Below are positions 26,217 through 33,616 of a DNA stretch of 57,329 nt, piece by piece. The stretch is from Avisuccinivibrio sp964424565 (GTDB lineage Bacteria; Pseudomonadota; Gammaproteobacteria; Enterobacterales; Succinivibrionaceae). The stretch covers positions 1 through 57,329 of the forward strand of contig CAYRIZ010000006.1 in the NCBI GenBank assembly GCA_964424565.1, in the 5' to 3' direction. Under the pieces are notes generated by a model, which worked only from the letters and a program-made list of their open reading frames with translations, was not told the DNA's origin and did not search any database. The stretch's first letter is position 1; each line of letters opens with the position of its first letter. The translations under genes and the position numbers were made by a program.

Positions 26217-26273
26217 TGTGGTTTTCTCTCTGATCTCTCTGATTCTGATAAAGCTGCAGCCTCAGATCCTCTG

Positions 26274-26915
26274 CTAATCCTTGCTGCCCGGGGTGTAGTT
26301 AAATCCCCAGCCGTATTCACTGTCACAGTCGCGATGGCCCAGGTGGAAGGAAATCAGTTTTTTCACCGTAATGGAGTTGTCGCCGCCAAAATCAAGCTCG
26401 GCTATGGCACAAAAAGGCAGTTCTGAAGACTGCCGCCCCATTTCCACTATCACATCTTCATGGCCAGGCACCTTTACGGTCACCACCGCATTGGTCTGCG
26501 ACCACTTTGCAGCACCTTCATAAATGAAGGTGTAGACTATGATGCGTTTTATTTCATTAATTCCCTTGGGATTGACCAGTATGGTTTCACCTGAGGAATC
26601 AGTGATGCCGCGATCATCGCCCTGATGCCAGATATAAGGTGCATAGTCGTATGAGCCCTGTCTGCTCCGCTCATGCCGGTTGCCGCCGCGGTTATGGGAA
26701 AACTGCAGGCCGTCAATCAGGCTCTTCTCGCCGTTGCGCAGCTCATAAAAACAGCCCAGATCCAGATCAATGTCTTCTTTAGCCAGAAACCATTTAAAGA
26801 ATCCGCCCTTACTCCAATCAAGATTGATGATAATTTCGCCTGTAGTAAGAGCTGAGCTTCTTTTCTCAAGGTTGATGCGATGCGTATCTCCGCGCTTTTC
26901 CAAAACTATAGCCAT
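26274..26915 (-). CDS. TerD-superfamily protein, TerA-like
   Basis: 213 residues beginning MAIVLEKRGDTHRINLEK, the usual TerA/TerD start; ATG 26915 has AAAGGA six bases upstream and is preferred over a TTG six bases earlier. Ter domain features: INLDWSKGG, DLDLGCFYELRNG (acidic ligands), EIKRIIVYTFIYEGAAKW and CAIAELDFGGDNSITVKK. TerD-family domains bind calcium through conserved Asp residues. It lies 111 bp after terD. Calling it TerA-like reflects the overall pattern; it may be another Ter-domain subtype. Confidence 0.75.
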   Translation of the reverse strand: MAIVLEKRGDTHRINLEKRSSALTTGEIIINLDWSKGGFFKWFLAKEDIDLDLGCFYELRNGEKSLIDGLQFSHNRGGNRHERSRQGSYDYAPYIWHQGDDRGITDSSGETILVNPKGINEIKRIIVYTFIYEGAAKWSQTNAVVTVKVPGHEDVIVEMGRQSSELPFCAIAELDFGGDNSITVKKLISFHLGHRDCDSEYGWGFNYTPGSKD

Positions 26916-27032
26916 ATACAATCCTTTAGTCTGGCAATCTCAGGCCACACAAATAAATCAGCAGAAGATGAGGTGTTTTATTTATTGCAGCTGCAGTCTG
27001 CCGGAGTATTTTCCGGTTCCGGCAAGCTGAAC

Positions 27033-27593
27033 TTACTTGTAATATTTATCCACCAGACCCTGCAGCCCGCCTTTGCTGCCTATGCCCAGAGCCTCAAAGC
27101 GCCACTCCCCGCCGCGGCGGTATAAACGGCCGAATTCCACGGCAGTTTCTATGGAGAAATCCTCATCCAGGTCATAGCGGGCAATTTCCTCATCAGTCAG
27201 GGCGTTATAAATTCTGATGTATGAGTTATGTACCTGCCCGAAGTTTTGTCTGCGTTCATCGGCCTTGTAGATGGTGGCGGTAAAGATTATTTCCTGCACC
27301 TGAGGATTTACCTGATCAAGATCCACACTGAGGGTTTCATTATCCCCATCATCGTCACCGCCGCCGGTCAGGTCATCTCCTGAGCTTTCCACTGCACCGT
27401 CAGGTGATTTCTGATTGTTGTAGAACACAAAATACTCGTCACCAAGCAGCTTCTTGTTTTTGCCGAGCATAAAGGCGGAAGCATCCAAATCAAAATCATA
27501 GCCGCCGCTTTCATTGGCATCCCAGCCCAGACCTACGCCTACTTTTGACAAAGAGATGCTGACCCGCTGACCTTTCTCCAAATTGATTGCCAT
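27033..27593 (-). CDS. terD: TerD-family calcium-binding stress protein
   Basis: 186 residues (TerD/TerE 191-192). Starts MAINLEKGQRVSISL and has the hallmark GLGWDANESGGYDFDLDASAF, then EYFVFYNNQKSPDGAVESSGDD, LTGGGDDDGDNETLSVDL and FTATIYKADERRQNFGQV. The many Asp residues form the paired calcium sites known for the family. Ends with the usual GLQGLVDKYY. Cytoplasmic, linked to tellurite, phage and colicin tolerance in other bacteria. It follows the calcium ATPase by about 100 bp on the same strand. Confidence 0.92.
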   Translation of the reverse strand: MAINLEKGQRVSISLSKVGVGLGWDANESGGYDFDLDASAFMLGKNKKLLGDEYFVFYNNQKSPDGAVESSGDDLTGGGDDDGDNETLSVDLDQVNPQVQEIIFTATIYKADERRQNFGQVHNSYIRIYNALTDEEIARYDLDEDFSIETAVEFGRLYRRGGEWRFEALGIGSKGGLQGLVDKYYK

Positions 27594-27694
27594 AACTTAT
27601 TTTCCTTAAACTCCAGTAAATAAATTATTAAGGCTGCTTCCGGAAGTTATCTGCCCTGCAGACAATCCAGAAAACAGCCAGCGTTTTTTCCTGT

Positions 27695-30388
27695 TTATGA
27701 TTTTTTAGTAATCAGATGCCACAGCTCTCTTACCCAGAGCACCAGCGATGACAGCACCACAATAATGATCCAATCGCTGATTTTCATCGGGGTGCAGTTG
27801 AAGAAGTCATACAGCACTTCCACAATCACAATCTGCCCTATGAAGATAATGGAGGCGATGATAAAGAACTCCCGGCTCACCGCCAGTTTGAAGAAGCTCT
27901 TTCCGGTCTCAAAGGCCCGGGCATCGAACATGTACCACAAATGGGTCCACACAAAGATGGAGAACAGCAGGGTCTGCTCATAAGCGGTCAGGCCGTCGGC
28001 CTCTCCCAGTTCACAATGCAGCAGATCGGTAAGCTGCGTGATGTTGCTGTGCTGGAAGATGTACAGGAACACCATCAGGATCAGGAAGAATAAGCCGCCT
28101 ACTCCGGCAATTTCCCTGATCATGGACCGGTTCAGAATAAAGGCCGAACGGTCACGCGGCTTGTCCCGCATTACAGCATCAGTAGGCGGCAGTGAAGCCA
28201 GAGCCATGGCCCCGAAGGTATCCATGATGAGGTTTACCCACAGCATCTGCGTTACGGTCAGCGGTGACTGCGTGCCCATAAAGGCGCCAAACAGCACGCT
28301 GAAGCAGGCTGCAACATTGACGGTCAGTTGGAACAGCAGGAAGCGCTGAATATTCTGATAAAGCGAGCGTCCCCACATCACGGCCCGGCAGATACTGCCA
28401 AAGGAGTTGTCTATGATGGTGATATCAGAGACTTCCTTGGCTACAGCCGTGCCGCCGCCCATGGACAGACCTACATCGGCCGCCTTCAGGGCCGGGGCAT
28501 CATTGGTGCCGTCACCGGTCACCGCCACTACCTGCCGGCTGTGGTGCAGGGCATCAACCAGCCTCTTCTTATCCAGCGGCCTGGCTCTGGCCACAATCTT
28601 CAGCAGCGGTACCCGCCGGTCGAGCTCAGCGTCGGAGAGCTGCTCCAGCTCGGTGCCGGTAATAATCTGCTCAGAGCCGTCGGCGTCAGTCCACAACCCG
28701 ATCTGCCGGCCGATTTCCCTGGCAGTATTGGGATTGTCACCGGTGACTATCTTCACCCCTATGCCGGCATCCATACACTGCCGCACCGCCGCCGGCACAT
28801 CCTCACGCACCGGATCGGCTATGGCAGCCACGCCCATGAAAATCAGACCTGCTGCCGTAACCTTATCGCCGGCTATAACATCCTGATCATCATCAGTCAG
28901 AATCTGACAGGCAAAACCAAGCGTGCGCATGGCCCTGTTCTGATATCCGGTCAGACTGCGCTCAATTTCCGCGGCATCGCCATCACCTGCAATACTGCTG
29001 CACATGGCCAGCACGATCTCAGGTGCACCCTTGACATAAAGGATCTTTTTGCCTGGAAGCTGCCCTGACTGCACTATCACCGCCATGTATTTGCGCTCAG
29101 TGGAGAAAGACAGTTCAGTGGAAACAGTGGCCGCTTCCCTGAGTGCCCGGTAGTCAATGCCCTGCTTCTGCAGCCACAGCAGCAGAGCGCCTTCCGTGGG
29201 ATTACCCAGTACTTCCGGCTGCTCGGGGCGGCTGAGATCCAGCTCGGCTGTGGAGTTCAGCGCCATGCCTTCTGCAATCAGCAGGCTGGTCTCATCATGG
29301 CTGAGCTGCTGTCCCGGCAGAGCATAGAAACGAATATCCTCCACCGACATTCTGTTCTGGGTCAGCGTACCGGTCTTGTCCGTGCAGATCACTGTAGCCG
29401 CACCCATGGTTTCGCAGGCGTGCATCCGGCGCACCAGATTATTGGTCCTGAGCATACGGCGCATGCTGTAGGCCAGACTTAAAGTCACTGCCATGGGCAG
29501 GCCTTCAGGCACGGCCACCACAATCAGGGTGACGGCTATCATCAGGGACTGCAGCACATAAGCGGTAAGATGTGACCACTCCAGGGACTGGCCGGTCAGG
29601 AAATAAACCGTGAGCCTGCCTACTATGACCAGAATGGCAAAACCATAGCTTAATTTGGTGATCAGATCGCTCAGACCGTCCAGCTGCTCATTAAGCGGGG
29701 TCCTGGTGCTGTCATCAATCTGCGCGGCTTCAAAGACTTTGCCGTTTTCGGTCTTGTCGCCTACGGCCGTCACTTTAAACAGGCCATGACCTTCCATGAC
29801 CTTGGTGCCCTTGAGCACATGATTGGTCGGATAGGTAGCTTCAGGATCGAAATCCTTTTCATCCACGCTTTTGTGGCACAACAATTCACCGGTAAGCGAG
29901 GATTCATCAATATTAAGGCTGACTGCCTCCAGGAGCTCACCGTCGGCAGGTACCTCATCGCCTGTATTGAGGAAGGCCAGATCTCCCACCACCACATCAC
30001 GGCGGGGAATCTGCACGGTATTGCCGTTTCTGATCACCTCTACGGCTTCATCGTCATTTACCTGATTGAGTATGGCAAATTCCTGATCTGCCTTGAGCTC
30101 AAAGTAAAAAGCCAGGCCGGTGGCCAGCAGAATGGCCACAAAAATGCCTATGGGTTCAAAGAAGACGGCAAAATCCTCGTCAAGAGAGAAAAACTCATAA
30201 CAGGAAATGCCTATGGACAGGAGACCGGCGATCAGCAAAATGATGATCAGCGGATCGGTGAACTTCTCCAGAAATTGTTTCCACAGTGGCTCCTTTTCCG
30301 GCGGAGTCAGGATATTCACGCCATGTTTGCTGCGGCTTTCCAATACTTCTGCATCGGTCAGACCAAAGTAATGTTTCTTTTGCTGCAT
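27695..30388 (-). CDS. Calcium-transporting P-type ATPase (type II, PMCA/SERCA-like)
   Basis: 897 residues. Actuator motif SSLTGEL (about 166), phosphorylated Asp in ICTDKTGTLTQ (about 338), hinge VAVTGDGTNDAPALKAADVG (about 650). Membrane helix 4 reads VAVPEGLPMAVTLSLAYSM, the calcium-binding PEGLP form, and helices 5-6 read NVAACFSVLFGAF and LWVNLIMDTFGAMALASLPP, as in plasma-membrane calcium pumps. Exports calcium from the cytoplasm. ATG 30388 has AAAGAG six bases upstream. It heads the Ter locus; TerC, the usual membrane partner of TerD proteins, is absent from the window. Complete, with ten predicted membrane helices. Confidence 0.92.
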   Translation of the reverse strand: MQQKKHYFGLTDAEVLESRSKHGVNILTPPEKEPLWKQFLEKFTDPLIIILLIAGLLSIGISCYEFFSLDEDFAVFFEPIGIFVAILLATGLAFYFELKADQEFAILNQVNDDEAVEVIRNGNTVQIPRRDVVVGDLAFLNTGDEVPADGELLEAVSLNIDESSLTGELLCHKSVDEKDFDPEATYPTNHVLKGTKVMEGHGLFKVTAVGDKTENGKVFEAAQIDDSTRTPLNEQLDGLSDLITKLSYGFAILVIVGRLTVYFLTGQSLEWSHLTAYVLQSLMIAVTLIVVAVPEGLPMAVTLSLAYSMRRMLRTNNLVRRMHACETMGAATVICTDKTGTLTQNRMSVEDIRFYALPGQQLSHDETSLLIAEGMALNSTAELDLSRPEQPEVLGNPTEGALLLWLQKQGIDYRALREAATVSTELSFSTERKYMAVIVQSGQLPGKKILYVKGAPEIVLAMCSSIAGDGDAAEIERSLTGYQNRAMRTLGFACQILTDDDQDVIAGDKVTAAGLIFMGVAAIADPVREDVPAAVRQCMDAGIGVKIVTGDNPNTAREIGRQIGLWTDADGSEQIITGTELEQLSDAELDRRVPLLKIVARARPLDKKRLVDALHHSRQVVAVTGDGTNDAPALKAADVGLSMGGGTAVAKEVSDITIIDNSFGSICRAVMWGRSLYQNIQRFLLFQLTVNVAACFSVLFGAFMGTQSPLTVTQMLWVNLIMDTFGAMALASLPPTDAVMRDKPRDRSAFILNRSMIREIAGVGGLFFLILMVFLYIFQHSNITQLTDLLHCELGEADGLTAYEQTLLFSIFVWTHLWYMFDARAFETGKSFFKLAVSREFFIIASIIFIGQIVIVEVLYDFFNCTPMKISDWIIIVVLSSLVLWVRELWHLITKKS

Positions 30389-30401
30389 ATGCAACTCTTT
30401 G

Positions 30402-30467
30402 TTATTATTAATTAGTAAAATGTATTTATTATTAATTAGTAAATTACTATTACTAAATTAATAAAAT
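30402..30467. promoter_or_regulatory. AT-rich repeats upstream of the calcium ATPase gene
   Basis: An 18-bp sequence (TTATTATTAATTAGTAAA) occurs exactly at 30402-30419 and 30426-30443, 24 bp apart. A degenerate inverted copy follows at about 30447-30467. The array begins 14 bp before the ATPase start codon, in a stretch (30400-30560) of almost only A and T. It is a likely promoter/operator region, or a binding array for a nucleoid protein. Confidence 0.55.
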
Positions 30468-30583
30468 AAAGAAGTATTTATTTTTACTCAATTATTTACT
30501 TCATCAGTCATTTGAATTACTTATTAATAAAGCAAATAATTTATATTATTATAACGACAAAAAAGGGTATAAAAAAAAAAAAG

Positions 30584-30599
30584 TGTGATAAAGATCACG
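30584..30599. promoter_or_regulatory. CRP-like binding site
   Basis: TGTGA-TAAAGA-TCACG matches the CRP consensus TGTGA-N6-TCACA at nine of ten core positions. It lies about 195 bp before the ATPase start and 280 bp before the glycerate kinase start, so either gene could be the target. Confidence 0.5.
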
Positions 30600-30679
30600 A
30601 TTTCCCCGATCTACCGGCAGGCAAAATGCTTTCCGCAAAATCAGAACATGTGAGGAAGAGAGAGAAAAAGGACAATCAT

Positions 30680-30708
30680 CAGGAAATCAAATCCGACCTG
30701 ATTTCCTG
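30680..30708. other. Intergenic hairpin with CAGGAAATCA arms
   Basis: Perfect 10-bp stem CAGGAAATCA/TGATTTCCTG with 9-nt loop, in the region between the calcium ATPase and glycerate kinase genes. The arm sequence TCAGGAAATCAAA is also found as the loop of the hairpin at 35018-35053. The rest of 30600-30877 shows no gene; TGCTACAAT at 30802-30810 is a possible extended -10 for the kinase gene. Confidence 0.5.
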
Positions 30709-30877
30709 TAAAACTGCAGACAGCAGCTGAAGGAAGGCAAAAGTAAAAAAAAAAAACGCGGTGATCCCCAGGCCGCCCTCAATCTGCGGCTGCAGGCAAA
30801 CTGCTACAATTGCCTTACCGGTCGGCAGACCGGGGAAAAACGCAGGATCACAGCCTGGCAGGAGGAAGGACGGTCTG

Positions 30878-32029
30878 ATGAAACATTTTCTGTTCATGCC
30901 CGATTCATTTAAGGGCACCCTGAGCTCAACTAAGATCTGTTCCATTCTGGAACAGGCCGCAGTCAGGATTTTTCCGGACGCTGTCTGCAGAAGCATTCCG
31001 GTGGCCGACGGCGGTGAAGGCAGTGTGGACTGCTTCCTGCAGGCCCTGCCGGGCAGACGCATCACCTGCCCCTGCACCGGTCCGCTGGGCGACAGTATTG
31101 AGGCCTCCTATGCCCTGATAGATGAAGGCCGCACTGCCGTCATCGAGATGGCGGCCGCCGCCGGTCTGCCCATGGTGGAAAACCGCCGCGATCCCCTGCG
31201 TGCTTCCACCTACGGTGTGGGTCAGCTGATGCAGCACGCCCTGCAGCTGGGGGTAAGGCGCATTATTCTGGGACTGGGCGGCTCTGCTACCACTGACGGC
31301 GGCTGCGGCGCGGCGGCAGCGCTGGGCGTGCAGTTCTTAAATCAGGAAGGCCGGAGCTTTGTGCCTGCAGGCGGGACTTTACAGGAGATTGAGCATATAG
31401 ATCTCAGCGCTGTAGATCCCCGGCTGCGCGCCTGTGAGGTGGTGACCATGTGCGATATAGACAATCCCCTGTACGGACCTCAAGGCGCGGCTTATGTCTT
31501 CGGGCCGCAGAAAGGAGCGGACGCGGCGGCAGTAAAGCTGCTGGATGACAATCTGCGGCATTTGGGCGCAGTCATTAAAAATGATCTGGGGCTTGATGTC
31601 ACCTGCCTGCCAGGCAGCGGTGCCGCCGGGGGCATGGGTGCCGGCGCCGTGGCCTTTTTCGGGGCCAGGCTGCAGTCAGGCATAGACACGGTACTGGAGG
31701 CTGTGCACTTTGAGGAGCTGGCCCGGCAGGCGGATGTAATCTTCACCGGTGAGGGCAAACTCGATCGGCAGAGCCTGCAGGGCAAGGTGGTCATAGGTAT
31801 TGCCCGCCGGGCCCGGGCGCTGGGACGCCCGGTCATAGCCGTGGTGGGCGGCGTAGATGATGAAGGTCTGGAGGCGGCCTACGACATGGGAGTCAGCGCC
31901 GTCTTTGCCATCAACCGTCTGCCGCAGGATTTTGCCGTCTCCCGCCATCACAGTGAAAGCAATCTGCAGCACACAGCCGAAAACATTTTCCGGCTGCTGA
32001 AAATTGCCGCAGCCGGCAGGCAGCAGTAA
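30878..32029 (+). CDS. Glycerate kinase (GarK/GlxK family)
   Basis: 383 residues, matching the 380 or so of the family. Start MKHFLFMPDSFKGTLSSTKI follows GGAGGAAGG; MPDSFKG-x-LS is the family start. Others: PVADGGEGSVDCFL, GLGGSATTDGGCGAAAALG, GSGAAGGMGAGAVAFFGA and TGEGKLDRQSLQGKV. Phosphorylates D-glycerate with ATP, giving 2-phosphoglycerate in the GarK type. Transcribed alone, away from the Ter locus, and converging on the hydrolase gene. Near the acid-sugar operons but not part of them; a role in glycerate or tartronate use is the likely one. Confidence 0.93.
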   Translation: MKHFLFMPDSFKGTLSSTKICSILEQAAVRIFPDAVCRSIPVADGGEGSVDCFLQALPGRRITCPCTGPLGDSIEASYALIDEGRTAVIEMAAAAGLPMVENRRDPLRASTYGVGQLMQHALQLGVRRIILGLGGSATTDGGCGAAAALGVQFLNQEGRSFVPAGGTLQEIEHIDLSAVDPRLRACEVVTMCDIDNPLYGPQGAAYVFGPQKGADAAAVKLLDDNLRHLGAVIKNDLGLDVTCLPGSGAAGGMGAGAVAFFGARLQSGIDTVLEAVHFEELARQADVIFTGEGKLDRQSLQGKVVIGIARRARALGRPVIAVVGGVDDEGLEAAYDMGVSAVFAINRLPQDFAVSRHHSESNLQHTAENIFRLLKIAAAGRQQ

Positions 32030-32084
32030 CTATTCCCGCCCGCCTCTCTCTTTCCATTTAACCCGGACACTTTGCCCCGGCCGC

Positions 32085-32108
32085 AAAAAGGGCAGCTGAC
32101 GCTGCCCT
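32085..32108 (-). terminator. Terminator of the MetX-like hydrolase gene
   Basis: 8-bp stem AGGGCAGC/GCTGCCCT (32089-32096 with 32101-32108), loop TGAC, followed on the minus strand by TTTT. About 30 bp after the hydrolase stop. Confidence 0.75.
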
Positions 32109-32136
32109 GCTGGTTCGATTTTGACTGTAAAGGAAA

Positions 32137-33216
32137 TTATTGACGCCGCGGCGCGGTCTGCAGCAGTTCCTCCAACTTGTCTGCCCAGTACACGGCCTGC
32201 ATGGTAGTGCCGTGACCTGTGGTCTCGGTACTCTGCGGAATGATGTAGAACCTGGCCTGCGGGATCTGCTCCACAGCCCGCTCCAAAGCGCCGAAAATCT
32301 GCGGATTGCGCTCATCATCGGCTGAATTTACCGCATAAAGATAAGCGCTGATCTTACCCAGATCGGCAGTGGGATCATAGTCTTCAGAAGAAGCCCACTG
32401 ATAGAGCGTATCGTTGGCATCGGCCTTAAAGTCCTGTGCCAGCTGTGCATCCACCCAGGCAGAAGCTGCCGCTCCGTCCGGGCCCAGTTTCTGCAGGCGG
32501 AGGGTACCGCCGTTGGTGGCCAGGGCATAAAACACATTGGCCAGGCGGGCGAGTTTGGGCTGCTCCACATAATTGCCGTTCTGATAATCAGGATCTGCTT
32601 TGATTAGATCGATAATCATGCGGCGGGTCATCCAGTTGCGGCCGGACATGGCCATGGGCAGGGAAGCCAGCGGCATCAGGGCATCCATAAAGTCAGGATA
32701 AGTCTCGCCCCACAGCCAGGTCTGCATGCCGCCCATGGAATTGCCCAGCACCAGACGCAGATGTTTGACTCCCAGTCCCTCGGTGACCAGCCTGTACTGA
32801 CCTGCCACCATATCGGCGTAATTGTAGTGCGGGAATGAGGCCTTCAGGCCGTCGGAGGGCTTGGCAGAGCGACCGGTGCCCAGAGCATCGGGGATGATGA
32901 TGAAGTAGCGGGAGGCATCCAGCGGCTGTCCCGGGCCGAACATTCTGCCGGCAAAGCCGTCGCTGAGCATGGAGGCACTGCTGCCGTTGGTGCCGTGCAG
33001 TATAAGCACAGCCTCACCTTCCGGATTGCCCAGGGTGGTATAGGCAAAATTCACCTGCTCCAGGGTCTGCCCGTCATGAAAGGTAAAAGATGGAGCTGTC
33101 CATACTCCCTGCTGCTGATTGGGCCATGTGGCGACAGTGGCAGAGACCGCAGCCAGAGCACCGGCAGCCCAGAAGGCAGTAGCCGGCAGTACCTTTTTCA
33201 ACCATTGTCTGAACAT
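32137..33216 (-). CDS. Secreted alpha/beta hydrolase, MetX-like superfamily
   Basis: 359 residues with a signal peptide (MFRQWLKKVLPATAFWAAGALAAVSA), so periplasmic. The alpha/beta fold has VLILHGTNGSS, the nucleophile elbow LVLGNSMGGMQTW (Ser), Asp in AVNSADDERNP and His in ETTGHGTTM. Layout and motifs resemble homoserine O-acetyltransferase-type hydrolases, but export makes methionine synthesis impossible. It is more likely an esterase or acyl hydrolase. ATG 33216 has AGGAG eight bases upstream. It follows HPr on the same strand but beyond a terminator, so it may have its own promoter or depend on read-through. Substrate unknown. Confidence 0.8.
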   Translation of the reverse strand: MFRQWLKKVLPATAFWAAGALAAVSATVATWPNQQQGVWTAPSFTFHDGQTLEQVNFAYTTLGNPEGEAVLILHGTNGSSASMLSDGFAGRMFGPGQPLDASRYFIIIPDALGTGRSAKPSDGLKASFPHYNYADMVAGQYRLVTEGLGVKHLRLVLGNSMGGMQTWLWGETYPDFMDALMPLASLPMAMSGRNWMTRRMIIDLIKADPDYQNGNYVEQPKLARLANVFYALATNGGTLRLQKLGPDGAAASAWVDAQLAQDFKADANDTLYQWASSEDYDPTADLGKISAYLYAVNSADDERNPQIFGALERAVEQIPQARFYIIPQSTETTGHGTTMQAVYWADKLEELLQTAPRRQ

Positions 33217-33260
33217 CAAAAACACTCCTGCGCCTGTACGGCGCTTGTTGCTGCAGTGAA

Positions 33261-33288
33261 TAAAAACCCCGCAGAGAAACGGGGTTTT
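33261..33288 (-). terminator. Terminator of the otn-HPr operon
   Basis: 9-bp stem AAAACCCCG/CGGGGTTTT (33263-33271 with 33280-33288), loop 8. On the minus strand it continues TTTTTATT. It lies 46 bp after the HPr stop and can work in both directions. Confidence 0.85.
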
Positions 33289-33333
33289 ACATACAGTTTG
33301 CAGATGATTGTAATTTACAACCTCTGTCTGAGG

Positions 33334-33594
33334 TTAAAACAGCCTGGTACACAGCTCCTGCATGGCGGTGCAGGCTGCATCCTCATCGTTGCCGTGGCAG
33401 CAGATCTCCATTTCATCGCCGTCGCGCAGTCCCAGTCCCATCAGGGAGAAAATGCCTCCCTTCAGGGATACGGTCTGTCCTTTGGCGGTAAGTTCTACAT
33501 TGCAGTGGAACTCCGAGGCCTTTTTGATGAGTTCTCCGGCCGGGCGGGCGTGCACGCCCTCGCGGTTTTTGATGGTGTAGACAAATTTCTTCAT
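33334..33594 (-). CDS. HPr-family phosphocarrier protein
   Basis: 86 residues, the normal HPr length. The phosphorylation site is His15 in EGVHARPAGELIKKA. The position equivalent to Ser46 is Gly (VSLKGGIF), so HPr-kinase regulation is not expected. The remainder (SLMGLGLRDGDEMEICCHG) follows the HPr pattern. The gene ends the ltnD-otnK-otnC-otnI-permease operon, 23 bp after the permease, with no EI or EII gene in the window. It could carry phosphate to a sugar PTS or act as a regulator of acid-sugar enzymes. The link to this operon is seen; its meaning is inference. Confidence 0.88.
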   Translation of the reverse strand: MKKFVYTIKNREGVHARPAGELIKKASEFHCNVELTAKGQTVSLKGGIFSLMGLGLRDGDEMEICCHGNDEDAACTAMQELCTRLF

Positions 33595-33616
33595 GCTGTT
33601 TCTCCTGTATGCATGA

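Noticed and set aside
30512..30730. Possible Lys-rich small protein in the region before glycerate kinase
   Set aside because: Composition follows from AT-rich DNA (poly-Lys from A runs); no SD, and it contains the CRP-like site and hairpin.
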